Shown here in pieces: positions 48,726-56,274 of a stretch of 64,000 nucleotides of DNA; the first letter of the stretch is position 1; the number at the start of each line of letters is the position of its first letter. The stretch lies in the NCBI RefSeq assembly GCF_003987495.1, contig NZ_NGJU01000007.1, forward strand, positions 1 through 64,000, given 5' to 3'. This DNA is from Vagococcus salmoninarum. GTDB lineage: Bacteria > Bacillota > Bacilli > Lactobacillales > Vagococcaceae. The notes below the pieces were generated by a model, which did no database searches, was not told the origin of the DNA, and saw only the letters and a list, made by a program, of their open reading frames with translations. The position numbers and the translations under genes were made by a program.

Positions 48726-49469
48726 ATGCCTCGATATCAAGCAATTATTGCCTATGATGGCACGAATTACAGCGGCTTCCAAAGCCAAGATAATGGCAAT
48801 ACCGTCCAAGCGGAGTTAGAAAAAACTATCTCAAAATTAAACGGGAATCAACGAACAATTATTTATGGCTCTGGCCGAACAGATGCTGGGGTCCATGCCT
48901 GGGGGCAAGTCATTCACTTTGACTTAGAACATGGTCGTGACGTGGAAAAAATCCGTCACGCTTTTGACACTCAGACACCAGCTGACATTAGTGTCCGTTC
49001 AGTGGCTGAAGTCCACCCAGAGTTCCACGCACGCTATCATGCAGTGGAGAAGACCTATCATTACCATCTTGACATTGGCAAGCCTAAGAACGTCTTTAAA
49101 CGCCATTTCGCAGCCTATCAACCATATCCTTTAGATGTCAGTAAGATGGAGGCAGCTTTACCAGCCTTGATTGGCACTCATGACTTTACTTCTTTTTGTG
49201 CCACTGGGACGATGATCGAAAATAAAGTGCGAACGATTCATGAAGCGACGATTTCTTACCTTGGTCCTGATGAGTTACTCTTTACTTTTCGTGGTGACGG
49301 CTTTTTATATAAAATGGTGCGAATCTTAGTCGGTACGTTGATTAAAATTGGCCGTGGTCAAATCGAACCTGAAGCAATGGCCCAGATGATTGCCGCTGAA
49401 GATCGCGAAGCCGCTGGCCCAACGGCACATCCTCAAGGGTTGTACTTGATGGAAGTTAAATACGAATAA
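48726..49469 (+). CDS. truA: tRNA pseudouridine synthase A
   Basis: 247-residue enzyme that makes pseudouridine at positions 38-40 of the tRNA anticodon stem. The catalytic Asp lies in SGRTDAGVHAWGQ (Asp53 or so), preceded by YDGTNYSGFQSQ; GTHDFTSFCATG and RGDGFLYKMVRILVGTLI are family hallmarks. TTAAGGAG precedes the ATG. truA next to ecf genes and rplM-rpsI is the usual order in Firmicutes. Confidence 0.97.
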   Translation: MPRYQAIIAYDGTNYSGFQSQDNGNTVQAELEKTISKLNGNQRTIIYGSGRTDAGVHAWGQVIHFDLEHGRDVEKIRHAFDTQTPADISVRSVAEVHPEFHARYHAVEKTYHYHLDIGKPKNVFKRHFAAYQPYPLDVSKMEAALPALIGTHDFTSFCATGTMIENKVRTIHEATISYLGPDELLFTFRGDGFLYKMVRILVGTLIKIGRGQIEPEAMAQMIAAEDREAAGPTAHPQGLYLMEVKYE

Positions 49470-49477
49470 ACATAACA

Positions 49478-49513
49478 AACCCGCGAATCCTTCTAAGATT
49501 TGCGGGTTTTTTT
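49478..49513 (+). terminator. Terminator after truA
   Basis: AACCCGCGAATC-CTTCTAA-GATTTGCGGGTTTTTTT: strong GC stem and T-tract, 9 bases after truA. Confidence 0.92.
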
Positions 49514-49607
49514 ATCGTTAAAGCTGAGTTGTTTGTGGCTTGTTGAGTAAGATGACAAAAGGGGCATAAATAATAACAGCTAAAGGGGAATTAAAAGGAG
49601 TAATTAA

Positions 49608-49842
49608 GGTTGCTTTCGCCCGACTATCCCTCCCAAAGTATCAATAAGCTTCTCAGGGCTGTCTAGTAACGTAGCTAGTCGCAAAGTTTATGTCACAACT
49701 AACAGGACTAGTTTTGCTGACCAGAAGACGAGTGACAATAGCTTATTCCTCAGTTATGTCCAAGTCGACTACGATGGAAATTCCAAGGCCTTAGCAAATT
49801 ATTTACGAAGAACTTGAAAATGAAGTCAAAGCTTTAAAATAG
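49608..49842 (+). pseudogene. Possible decayed gene remnant between truA and rplM
   Basis: From 49608 one frame reads without stop as ...TIPPKVSISFSGLSS..., continues through KVYVTTNRTSFADQKTSDN and SYVQVDYDGNSKALANYLR, then hits a stop; shifting frame at about 49805 gives EELENEVKALK and a stop at 49840-49842. The composition looks protein-like, no start or ribosome site is visible, and the frame is broken once. I do not recognise the family. The region 49514-49607 shows nothing else. Confidence 0.35.
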
Positions 49843-49901
49843 GAGGAGTATTTGACTAACAAATATTTTTTGTTTTTTTTCAAATGGAACAGTAAAAAAT
49901 A

Positions 49902-49930
49902 TTGACAAAGGGGAGGATTGGGGGTAATAT
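49902..49930 (+). promoter_or_regulatory. Promoter of rplM-rpsI
   Basis: TTGACA (49902-49907), exactly 17 bases, TAATAT (49925-49930), preceded by A/T tracts. A strong ribosomal protein promoter. Confidence 0.8.
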
Positions 49931-49936
49931 GGTAGA

Positions 49937-50014
49937 TGGTATTGTTTGCCCCACGATGAGCCCCGGAAGACTTATTGTGTCAAACATCAGACTTATAAAT
50001 TGGAGGAAACAAAC
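49937..50014 (+). promoter_or_regulatory. L13 leader (ribosomal protein leader)
   Basis: About 80 bases between the promoter and rplM with TTGTTTGCCCCACGATGAGCCCCGG and TGTGTCAAAC-type pairing (TTGTTTG with CAAACA). CACGATGAGCCCCGGAA resembles what I recall of the conserved core of Firmicutes L13 leaders, thought to mediate autogenous control by L13 or S9. An open frame passing through it is not translated from any ribosome site. Confidence 0.55.
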
Positions 50015-50458
50015 GTGCGTACAACATATATGGCCAAAGCTGGCGAAGTAGAACGTAAATGGTACGTAGTAGACGCTACAGACATTCCTATGGGACGTCT
50101 TTCTGCAGTAGTTGCGTCAATTCTACGTGGTAAAAATAAACCAACATTCACACCTCATGTGGATACTGGTGATTTCGTAATCGTAATCAACGCTGAAAAA
50201 ATCAAATTAACAGGTAACAAAGCAAGTGATAAAATCTATTACCGTCACAGTCAATACCCAGGTGGATTAAAATCTGTCACTGCTGGTGAATTACGTGAGA
50301 AAAATTCTCGCCGCTTGATTGAAACATCTGTAAAAGGCATGCTTCCTAAGAAAACTTTAGGACGTCAACAATTGTCTAAATTACACGTTTATGCTGGATC
50401 AGAACATCCGCATCAAGCACAATTACCAGAAGTATTAGATATCACTAACCTAATTTAA
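50015..50458 (+). CDS. rplM: 50S ribosomal protein L13
   Basis: 147-residue uL13, early 23S rRNA binder. GTG start at 50015 ([21 protein letters not shown]) behind TGGAGG; the longer open frame upstream is the leader. [22 protein letters not shown] and [28 protein letters not shown] (partly quoted) are typical. Followed by rpsI after 13 bases. Confidence 0.97.
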   Translation: MRTTYMAKAGEVERKWYVVDATDIPMGRLSAVVASILRGKNKPTFTPHVDTGDFVIVINAEKIKLTGNKASDKIYYRHSQYPGGLKSVTAGELREKNSRRLIETSVKGMLPKKTLGRQQLSKLHVYAGSEHPHQAQLPEVLDITNLI

Positions 50459-50471
50459 GGAGGGAAAATCA

Positions 50472-50864
50472 TTGGCTAAAGTACAATATTTCGGCACAGG
50501 CCGTCGTAAAACCTCTGTAGCACGCGTTCGCTTAATGCCTGGTACAGGAAAAATTATCATGAACAAAAAAGAAATCGAAGAATACATTCCGCATGCTGAC
50601 TTGCGTGAAGTTATCAACCAACCTTTTGCTGCAACTGCAACTGAAGGTGCTTACGATGTAATCGTAAACGTAAACGGTGGTGGCTATTCAGGTCAAGCTG
50701 GAGCGACTCGTCATGGGATTGCTCGTGCATTATTAGAAGTTGATCCTGACTTCCGTTCTGCATTGAAATCAAAAGGTCTTCTTACACGTGACTCACGTAT
50801 GGTTGAACGTAAAAAACCAGGTCTTAAGAAAGCCCGTAAAGCATCACAATTCTCAAAACGTTAA
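50472..50864 (+). CDS. rpsI: 30S ribosomal protein S9
   Basis: 130-residue uS9 whose C-terminal Lys-Arg tail touches P-site tRNA. TTG start behind AAGGAGGG ([19 protein letters not shown]). Complete: ends [12 protein letters not shown]. The last 18 bases around the stop form the left attachment core of the integrated element, so integration kept the reading frame intact, but separated the gene from its original terminator at 61236. Confidence 0.97.
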   Translation: MAKVQYFGTGRRKTSVARVRLMPGTGKIIMNKKEIEEYIPHADLREVINQPFAATATEGAYDVIVNVNGGGYSGQAGATRHGIARALLEVDPDFRSALKSKGLLTRDSRMVERKKPGLKKARKASQFSKR

Positions 50865-50865
50865 T
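50848..50865 (+). repeat. attL core (18-bp direct repeat)
   Basis: AATTCTCAAAACGTTAAT, spanning the last codons and stop of rpsI. Identical to 61127-61144; the flanking bases differ on both sides. Confidence 0.9.
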
Positions 50866-50875
50866 CAAAACATTG

Positions 50876-50889
50876 TTATATCAACGATT
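50876..50889 (+). repeat. Subterminal 14-bp inverted repeat, left copy
   Basis: TTATATCAACGATT, exact reverse complement of 61071-61084 near the right end. Likely binding site of integrase or excisionase. Confidence 0.7.
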
Positions 50890-50903
50890 CAACCATATTT
50901 CTG

Positions 50904-50923
50904 GTGTCGTTTGGTGTTAATTG
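50904..50923 (+). repeat. Tandem arm-type repeats, left end
   Basis: GGTGTCGTT T GGTGTTAATTG: two GGTGT repeats 10 bases apart; the second, GGTGTTAATTG (50913-50923), is repeated exactly at 61000-61010. The arrangement suits integrase arm sites. Confidence 0.55.
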
Positions 50924-51967
50924 TTATGATAAATCGTTTAATAGATTTAAAGCATCAGCATCTTGCTGGTGCTTTTTTTCTGGCATTAATTCAAGATAGT
51001 AGTTTTGAGTGGTTAGAATTGAATTATGACCAAGTCTTCTAGAAATATAATCAATGCTGATATCTTTTGAAAATAGAAAAGATGCATGGGTATCTCTTAG
51101 ACCATGAAAAGTAGTTTTTGTTATTTCCAACTGTTTTAGTAATTTTTGAAGCTGTTGGGATTGTCTGAAACTATTCCAGTCGAATATATACTCTGACTTG
51201 TTTTTAGATAGTGTGATAAGAGCATTATAAACGTCCTTATTAATAGAAATATCACGTTTAGAATGCTTTGTTTTTAATTGAGTATCATTGTTAGTAGGAC
51301 TAATTGAACGTCTAATATAAATGCCAGAATCAAATATATCTTCTTTTCGTATTCCTAATAACTCTCCTCTTCGTGCTCCAGTTTCTAGAGCTAACAAAAC
51401 AAGTATATTGAATTCATCTTCTTGATGTTTAATACAGTATTGCCTTAACTTTTTGAATTCGGTGATCGAAAGTGCAATATTCTTTTTGGCTTGTTCTTGC
51501 CCTTTTGATTTTAGAAGTGAGCCAAAGTCATTTGTAATTAGACCTCTAGCATACGCATATTTTAGTGAACCTCTTATTTTAAGTACCAGTTCTCTAGTTG
51601 TCTTTTTCGAATGAGTTTCAGCGTAATAATCTAACTTTTTTTGCATGACAATATCATCAAGATGTTTTAGTTTAATACCTTCAAATAGCGTGTCAATAAC
51701 TGTAATAGTTCGCATGTAATTAATGAATGTAGCTTCACGAACATAATTCTTCTTAACGGTATTTACCCATGTACGATAGAATTCAGTGAATAGGGTAGAA
51801 CGTTCTGCAATATTTTTTCCTCGTCCTTTTTCCAATTCCATTTCAAGAGTCCATAATTCAGCATCTTTCTTATTTTTAAAAGTTTTTGTTTCTCGTTTGT
51901 ATTCTCCTTTCTTATAAAGGGAAACTGTCGCTCGATATGAATTATTTCTTTTAGTAATTGTTGCCAT
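50924..51967 (-). CDS. int: Tyrosine recombinase (integrase)
   Basis: 347-residue site-specific recombinase that integrates the element into rpsI. An N-terminal AP2-like arm-binding domain (about 1-55), a SAM-like core-binding domain (about 58-150) and the catalytic domain with Arg199 (TGARRGEL), His288 and Arg291 (HGLRDTH), His314 (LGHNS) and Tyr323. All catalytic residues are present. It points toward the left end, 58 bases from the att core. AAGAAGG precedes the ATG. Its last codons also form a terminator on the other strand. Confidence 0.94.
   Translation of the reverse strand: MATITKRNNSYRATVSLYKKGEYKRETKTFKNKKDAELWTLEMELEKGRGKNIAERSTLFTEFYRTWVNTVKKNYVREATFINYMRTITVIDTLFEGIKLKHLDDIVMQKKLDYYAETHSKKTTRELVLKIRGSLKYAYARGLITNDFGSLLKSKGQEQAKKNIALSITEFKKLRQYCIKHQEDEFNILVLLALETGARRGELLGIRKEDIFDSGIYIRRSISPTNNDTQLKTKHSKRDISINKDVYNALITLSKNKSEYIFDWNSFRQSQQLQKLLKQLEITKTTFHGLRDTHASFLFSKDISIDYISRRLGHNSILTTQNYYLELMPEKKHQQDADALNLLNDLS
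50951..50979 (+). terminator. Terminator on the plus strand inside the 3' end of int, serving rpsI
   Basis: AGCATCAGCA-TCT-TGCTGGTGCT followed by TTTTTT: a 10-pair stem with one G-U, 87 bases after the rpsI stop. It is encoded within the final codons of the opposing integrase gene and takes the place of the displaced native terminator. Confidence 0.82.
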
Positions 51968-51998
51968 TTTATCAGCCTTCTTTCTTATAGAAAAATTG

Positions 51999-52015
51999 AT
52001 AAAATAGACTAGTCA
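51999..52015 (-). repeat. 17-bp inverted repeat, copy upstream of int
   Basis: ATAAAATAGACTAGTCA, exact reverse complement of 60983-60999. Lies in the probable int promoter region, 32 bases before its ATG. Confidence 0.65.
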
Positions 52016-52057
52016 CATATAGAATATATGATAAGTGATATTTTATCAATTTTCAGA

Positions 52058-52243
52058 TTAATTAATACAGTGGTTTTCTATAAACTTGAGAAGTTCTAAT
52101 TTTGTAAATCTTTCTTGTTTGCCAACCATAAAGCATTTAAAATCAGGGTGACAGCGAATATATTTATCAAATGATTTTGGATCAATGCCAAGAAATTCGG
52201 ATGCTTGTTGTCTTGTTAAAAGGAGAGGTAGATTACTACTCAT
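52058..52243 (-). CDS. Excisionase-like / small helix-turn-helix protein
   Basis: 61-residue protein with a MerR/Xis-type helix-turn-helix: LLLTRQQASEFLGIDPKSFDKYIR (residues about 6-29, partly quoted) and KFMVGK-like turn before RFTKLELLKFIE. Its place directly upstream of int on the same strand is that of xis genes; it probably directs excision. The start is at 52243 behind GAAGGTG, overlapping the end of the Rep gene by 8 bases, so it is translated with it. Confidence 0.75.
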   Translation of the reverse strand: MSSNLPLLLTRQQASEFLGIDPKSFDKYIRCHPDFKCFMVGKQERFTKLELLKFIENHCIN

Positions 52244-52832
52244 ACTTATCACCTTCTTTTTTTAATTGTTTATTTGGATTATGACGACGGGAATCAAGAT
52301 ATTTCGCAAAGAAGTATGTTCGTTCAATAATAAGACCAAGTAACAGATAATTATTTTTTCTAGCATAACGAACTAAATCTTCAAATTCTGTGAAATTATT
52401 CTCCTCGATAATATCTATGACTTCATTCATAAAATTATCGGAGTTTTGTTCCAATAAGAATTTCTCTATTTCAAATCCACATCCACTTTCAATATCCTCA
52501 ACATTATATAGCGTCTTATCAGGGTTATCTGCATGAGTAAAATAATTAAACATACCTTTAGGTGATAAGACAATTTCTACATGAGAAGGTCCGTTAAGTT
52601 TATTACTAATTAACTCTGAGACTTGAGAATAACTTTTTAGAGAGTCAAAATAGAGTGCACCATGCTTATGAGATTTTTTTATTTCACCCGTTTCAGAATT
52701 AATGTCTTTATCATGCCAAGGACTAAGTACAAAAGGGACTCGTAAACTTTCAAGTATTTCTAAATAGTTTTTGGGAGAGCTTTCTTGATATATTAGAAAA
52801 GCCCATTTGTTAGATCTTTTTTCATTTTTCAT
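52236..52832 (-). CDS. Rolling-circle replication initiator / relaxase (Rep_2 family)
   Basis: 198-residue HUH endonuclease related to RepB of pMV158 (210 residues). WHDKD at 39-43, the metal-binding HxH at His55-Lys-His57 (KKSHKHGALYF), and a candidate catalytic Tyr97 in NYFTHADNP, in the spacing of RepB (YLTH). It would nick the TACTACGAC site about 80 bases upstream on the same strand. In integrative elements such proteins drive replication of the excised circle and may act as relaxases for transfer. AAAGGAACT precedes the ATG. Confidence 0.85.
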   Translation of the reverse strand: MKNEKRSNKWAFLIYQESSPKNYLEILESLRVPFVLSPWHDKDINSETGEIKKSHKHGALYFDSLKSYSQVSELISNKLNGPSHVEIVLSPKGMFNYFTHADNPDKTLYNVEDIESGCGFEIEKFLLEQNSDNFMNEVIDIIEENNFTEFEDLVRYARKNNYLLLGLIIERTYFFAKYLDSRRHNPNKQLKKEGDKYE

Positions 52833-52904
52833 TTTTGGGAGTTCCTTTCATGCTTAAAGACAAGCAAGAGGAATTTACTTATCTTTGATTACTGATTATT
52901 GATA

Positions 52905-52930
52905 CCATGGGGGTCGTAGTAACCCCATGG
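52905..52930 (-). other. Double-strand origin / nick site of pMV158 type
   Basis: CCATGGGG (52905-52912) and CCCCATGG (52923-52930) form a perfect 8-pair stem; the loop holds, on the minus strand, TACTACGAC (52921-52913), the nick sequence of pMV158-family origins. It lies immediately upstream of the Rep_2 gene, on the right strand, as in pMV158. It could also be the transfer origin. Next to it, 52942-52984, is a long imperfect hairpin CGGAGCTT...AAGCTCCG. Confidence 0.85.
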
Positions 52931-52941
52931 TTCTGTTATAA

Positions 52942-52984
52942 ACGGAGCTTCTTTGCTCTTGCTTAAAGCAAGCAAAAGCTCCGT
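52942..52984 (-). terminator. Long hairpin between the FtsK operon and rep
   Basis: On the minus strand ACGGAGCTT..TTGCTT-loop-AAGCAAG..AAGCTCCGTTT. It directly follows the stop of the membrane-protein gene and may end the upstream operon, or form part of the origin (single-strand origin or oriT fold). T-tract is short. Confidence 0.5.
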
Positions 52985-52989
52985 TATTA

Positions 52990-53577
52990 TTATCTGAAAT
53001 TTGTTCCTTCCAAAACTAATAGGTGTTTTTTACGTTCGAAACTAGAGAAAACGTAGCAGGGAAATAGGCTCGAGATTTCTTCCCGCAGTCCATCAGTTGT
53101 GTCTGTAATAGATCTTTGAATTTCATGATCATTAGGAAGTTTTATAATGAAAAGAATGTTGTTATTACGAATATCGATAACTGATTTTTGGATAGCCAGA
53201 TTATGTTTTTGTATTTTTAATTCATTTTCATTATCATAGTCAGTTTGTTTAATTAGGAATTTTCGCAAACGAAATGTTATCCAATATGATTTTATATAAT
53301 TCAATAGTGAGTCTTTGGTAATTCTAAAAACTAATTCAGGCAGTATTAAAAATATTAATATCGCTATGATGATTAAAATAATTTTGTCTAAGCTATTTCC
53401 AAACAGTAATAAATACTTTTTGAAAAATTGAGTGTATTGTGTCAAATTAGGATTTGCTTCCGAAAACAAGAAAATACTCATTATTTCTAATAAAATTCTT
53501 ATCATAGTTGATAATATCGATATGATAAATAAACAGCTGTTTATTCGGAATGTTTTGATAAAATAAGTTTTTTTCAT
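52990..53577 (-). CDS. Membrane protein of the element, function unknown
   Basis: 195 residues with two membrane segments (about 12-38 and 61-88) and a soluble C-terminal domain of some 100 residues ending LLVLEGTNFR. I do not recognise a family. It is the last gene of a three-gene operon; its ATG overlaps the stop of the FtsK-like gene by 4 bases. A membrane partner beside a coupling-type ATPase suggests a role in DNA transfer or in anchoring the ATPase, which itself has no membrane segment. This is inference. Confidence 0.7.
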   Translation of the reverse strand: MKKTYFIKTFRINSCLFIISILSTMIRILLEIMSIFLFSEANPNLTQYTQFFKKYLLLFGNSLDKIILIIIAILIFLILPELVFRITKDSLLNYIKSYWITFRLRKFLIKQTDYDNENELKIQKHNLAIQKSVIDIRNNNILFIIKLPNDHEIQRSITDTTDGLREEISSLFPCYVFSSFERKKHLLVLEGTNFR

Positions 53578-54650
53578 AGATTTCTCCCTCTGTTCATATC
53601 ATGAAATGTTGGTGTCAGTAACGGAACTACTTGAAAAGGGTGCTCTGAGTCAATAACTTGTATTAGTCCAGTTCCAATTCCTTGAGGTATCACAATTCCA
53701 TCTAAATTTAGATCTGGAAATAAAAATTGTGTTGTTTTGGTATTAATATTACCAACTTGGATAAGTACGTTCATCTGTTCGCGAACAGAAATTGGTATCG
53801 CATTATTATCAAAACGTTGTGATACTAGTAATAGGTGTATATTGGAAGCTCTTCCAAGAAGTGAAATCTGTGATAGTAGGCTAAAAAAAGATTCTTTAAT
53901 GGGTCTTGAAACGCCATCAGATAAAGCTAATACTTCATCTATTACTGCTGTAAAATGTTCAAATTTAGTATTTGGATTGTCATAAAGAATTTGTTGCCTT
54001 TGAAGGATTAAATCAAGACATTTACTTAATTCATTATTAACAGCTGAGACAAAGTCACTCTTACTTCGATTCTTATTAGGTGCTATTACTCGCACGTTGT
54101 TGTCTCGTGCCCATCTTGAAGGGAGATCAAATTTTGGATCTATAATAATTAAGTCACTTATGTTATTCAATATATGTAGCATATACGTCAATAAATATGA
54201 TTTACCAGATCCGCTGTTACCAGCTATTCCTATGCTAGTTACATTATCTATATTTATGGTGAAATTCTCCATGATGGGGATAGTATTTGTTGGCACATTT
54301 TTGATAAAAAGATTTATATCATTTATAATCAAACGTTTTGAAATTCCTTTTTTCCAAGGGAAAAACAAAGCTCGTTTTACATGAATGTCCATTGTGTCAA
54401 GAGGAACAAAATAAATTCCAGCTTGTTTAAGTAGAGTAAATTCAGGATAAAGTGCAGCATTACTAATTAAATAAATATTTTGGTACAGCTCGTTATCTAC
54501 AATGTAACTAGCAGGAAGGCGAGGGATGAAGAGAAATCCTTCATCCTGTACCTGAACATCAAAAGAATTAGTATATGATGTTTCGCCATTTATTTGTAGA
54601 GCCATATTTAAAGATTGGAGTAAATACGCTTCAAGCTCTTGTTTATTCAC
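53574..54650 (-). CDS. FtsK/TcpA-like DNA translocase (coupling-type ATPase)
   Basis: 358 residues. Walker A GNSGSGKS at 144-151, DPKFDL at about 171-176 (typical of FtsK/TcpA proteins), Walker B VIDEV at 236-240 and an arginine-bearing SQRFDNNAIPISVREQMN segment near 290. There is no N-terminal membrane anchor. In Gram-positive integrative elements such proteins pump DNA to a conjugation channel. Overlaps both neighbours by 1-4 bases. Confidence 0.82.
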   Translation of the reverse strand: MNKQELEAYLLQSLNMALQINGETSYTNSFDVQVQDEGFLFIPRLPASYIVDNELYQNIYLISNAALYPEFTLLKQAGIYFVPLDTMDIHVKRALFFPWKKGISKRLIINDINLFIKNVPTNTIPIMENFTINIDNVTSIGIAGNSGSGKSYLLTYMLHILNNISDLIIIDPKFDLPSRWARDNNVRVIAPNKNRSKSDFVSAVNNELSKCLDLILQRQQILYDNPNTKFEHFTAVIDEVLALSDGVSRPIKESFFSLLSQISLLGRASNIHLLLVSQRFDNNAIPISVREQMNVLIQVGNINTKTTQFLFPDLNLDGIVIPQGIGTGLIQVIDSEHPFQVVPLLTPTFHDMNRGRNL

Positions 54651-54964
54651 TATTTAATTACCTCAATTCCTGCTGATCTAAAATAGACATTAGGTCGAAT
54701 CTCGATTGCTTCAAGTTTATTTAGTTTTATTTCTGACAGAAATGGAGGTAGATCTGGTTTTTTAGTGAATTTTACGGGAAACGGACTTATTCCCTCTTGA
54801 ACAAAATAAAGTTTGTATCCCGTAATTTCATCTGTTCTTTTTTTTTCAATCCAGTTGTATTGAACTTCTATTTCAGAAGAGATACTAATTATAGGAGTAT
54901 TATCTAAAATATATTTTTGTGCTGTTGTTTCGTTATATGAATTTAAAGAATTTTTTATTCTCAT
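54650..54964 (-). CDS. Small protein of the element, function unknown
   Basis: 104-residue, probably cytoplasmic protein rich in beta-type sequence (SSEIEVQYNWIEKKRTDEITGYKLYFVQ), ending RSAGIEVIK. No known domain recognised. First gene of the operon with the FtsK-like ATPase; its stop shares a base with the next start. Such small first genes are common in the transfer operons of Gram-positive elements. AAAGGAGAAAC precedes the ATG. Confidence 0.7.
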   Translation of the reverse strand: MRIKNSLNSYNETTAQKYILDNTPIISISSEIEVQYNWIEKKRTDEITGYKLYFVQEGISPFPVKFTKKPDLPPFLSEIKLNKLEAIEIRPNVYFRSAGIEVIK

Positions 54965-55021
54965 TATGTTTCTCCTTTAGTAGATGTAACTAGTATTTAC
55001 TACTTTTATTTTTATCATTAG

Positions 55022-55092
55022 GTTGCGATCCTTTTGACAATTATTAGTATAGTACATATTATTATGGTAGAGTTTAGGTTAATGATTGCAAC
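55022..55092 (+). promoter_or_regulatory. Divergent promoter region with flanking inverted 9-mers
   Basis: TTGACA (55034-55039), 17 bases, TATTAT (55057-55062) is a good plus-strand promoter for the gene at 55137. It is flanked by GTTGCGATC (55022-55030) and GATTGCAAC (55084-55092), an inverted repeat with one difference. These could be paired operators, perhaps for the product of the gene itself. Confidence 0.6.
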
Positions 55093-55136
55093 TTTTTTAT
55101 CTATATATTTACCATACTTTAGAAAGAAGGCTACTT

Positions 55137-56141
55137 ATGTATGAAAAGACAAAACAATATATTTTCTCTGAGATTGGGAAACGAGTAATGAACAAAAAAA
55201 AAGAAAAAAAGTTAACTTATTATCAGTTAGCTGGTTATAAGGACAAGGAGGACTATAGAGGAAGTCTCAAAGGACAGGAAGAAGAAAGCGAAGTTGATAA
55301 ACAGTTTAGATATAACAAATTTGATTATTCCCTTATTACTAATATTGCTGGCGGCAGAGCTTATCCAAAGAAAAATCCCAACTTAGTTCCAGATTTATAT
55401 ATTGAGCATCTCAGCGAGAAATTAGGTTTTTATAGTGGAAAAGAGTTACTTTGGGGTGATCTTGAAAAAGATAGTAGTTTACAATTAAATATATTTAGAA
55501 ACCTTTTTAATGATATTTTGTTGGGAACAGATGAAGATATGAAAGAAACTTATAATAGCCAACTTCTGGATTATGTACCTTACTCTGAATATTATACGTA
55601 TTGGCAAATGTTTGAAACGGGTGAAATTGATATGCCAAAATTTCCTAATAGTAATTATACGGTTCCAGGTTATTTTTATCAGATAAAGCCTGATACTACA
55701 GTTGGCCAGTACACTATTCAAAAAGCAAATGCAATTAATTATACATGGTACAAATTCGATACTATGCTATTTAAATTAATTAATAACTTTCTCGAAAATG
55801 ACTTTAAAGTCAAGTCTCAAAATGTTAATAATAATAGTTCTAGTAATGTATTATATACATTGAAGAAATTAAATAAAAAATTAGATGATTTAGCTCAAAG
55901 AATACAAATATTTTTTCAGGAAAACGCACTAAATGAAAATTCTCTAGGGTTAAGAGTTAGAAATATAATAGTATCGGATTATAAAAAAATGGGGAATCTA
56001 ATTGTAAATGACATGAATAGTATCGAGGCAGGGTTAAGTGAATTGGGAATGAAGTATTTAGTTGAATCCTCTTTAGCATATATTACTGCGTTAAAGAGAG
56101 TGCAATTTATTGAACTTGAGGGTTATGAGTTTGATAAATAA
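55137..56141 (+). CDS. Protein of unknown function with N-terminal HTH-like region
   Basis: 334 residues. The first 100 residues look like an XRE-type DNA-binding region (IGKRVMNKKKEKKLTYYQLAGYKDKEDY ... LITNIAGGRAYPKKNPN, partly quoted) spread around an insert; the rest is alpha-helical with aromatic patches and has no recognised motif. Start at 55137 behind AGAAAGAAGG; the longer frame has no ribosome site. It lies 133 bases before the type ISP gene in the same direction and opposite to the transfer operon, so it may regulate either. AT-rich codons. Confidence 0.6.
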   Translation: MYEKTKQYIFSEIGKRVMNKKKEKKLTYYQLAGYKDKEDYRGSLKGQEEESEVDKQFRYNKFDYSLITNIAGGRAYPKKNPNLVPDLYIEHLSEKLGFYSGKELLWGDLEKDSSLQLNIFRNLFNDILLGTDEDMKETYNSQLLDYVPYSEYYTYWQMFETGEIDMPKFPNSNYTVPGYFYQIKPDTTVGQYTIQKANAINYTWYKFDTMLFKLINNFLENDFKVKSQNVNNNSSSNVLYTLKKLNKKLDDLAQRIQIFFQENALNENSLGLRVRNIIVSDYKKMGNLIVNDMNSIEAGLSELGMKYLVESSLAYITALKRVQFIELEGYEFDK

Positions 56142-56195
56142 AGAGGTCATATACGGATGGATTCCATAATATTCATCTATTTGGTATTGTACGTA

Positions 56196-56204
56196 TGATA
56201 TACT
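56196..56204 (+). promoter_or_regulatory. Extended -10 promoter of the type ISP gene
   Basis: TGATATACT, TG-n-TATACT, 70 bases before the start codon; no clear -35. Suggests separate expression of the restriction-modification gene. Confidence 0.5.
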
Positions 56205-56274
56205 TTATTAAGTAAGTTTTAGCTTCTTAGAAAAATAAATATATAGATGAATCATTATAAATTTGGAGGATGCT

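Noticed and set aside
49946-50014. N-terminal extension of L13
   Set aside because: Frame passes through the L13 leader; the GTG at 50015 with TGGAGG gives the standard 147-residue protein.
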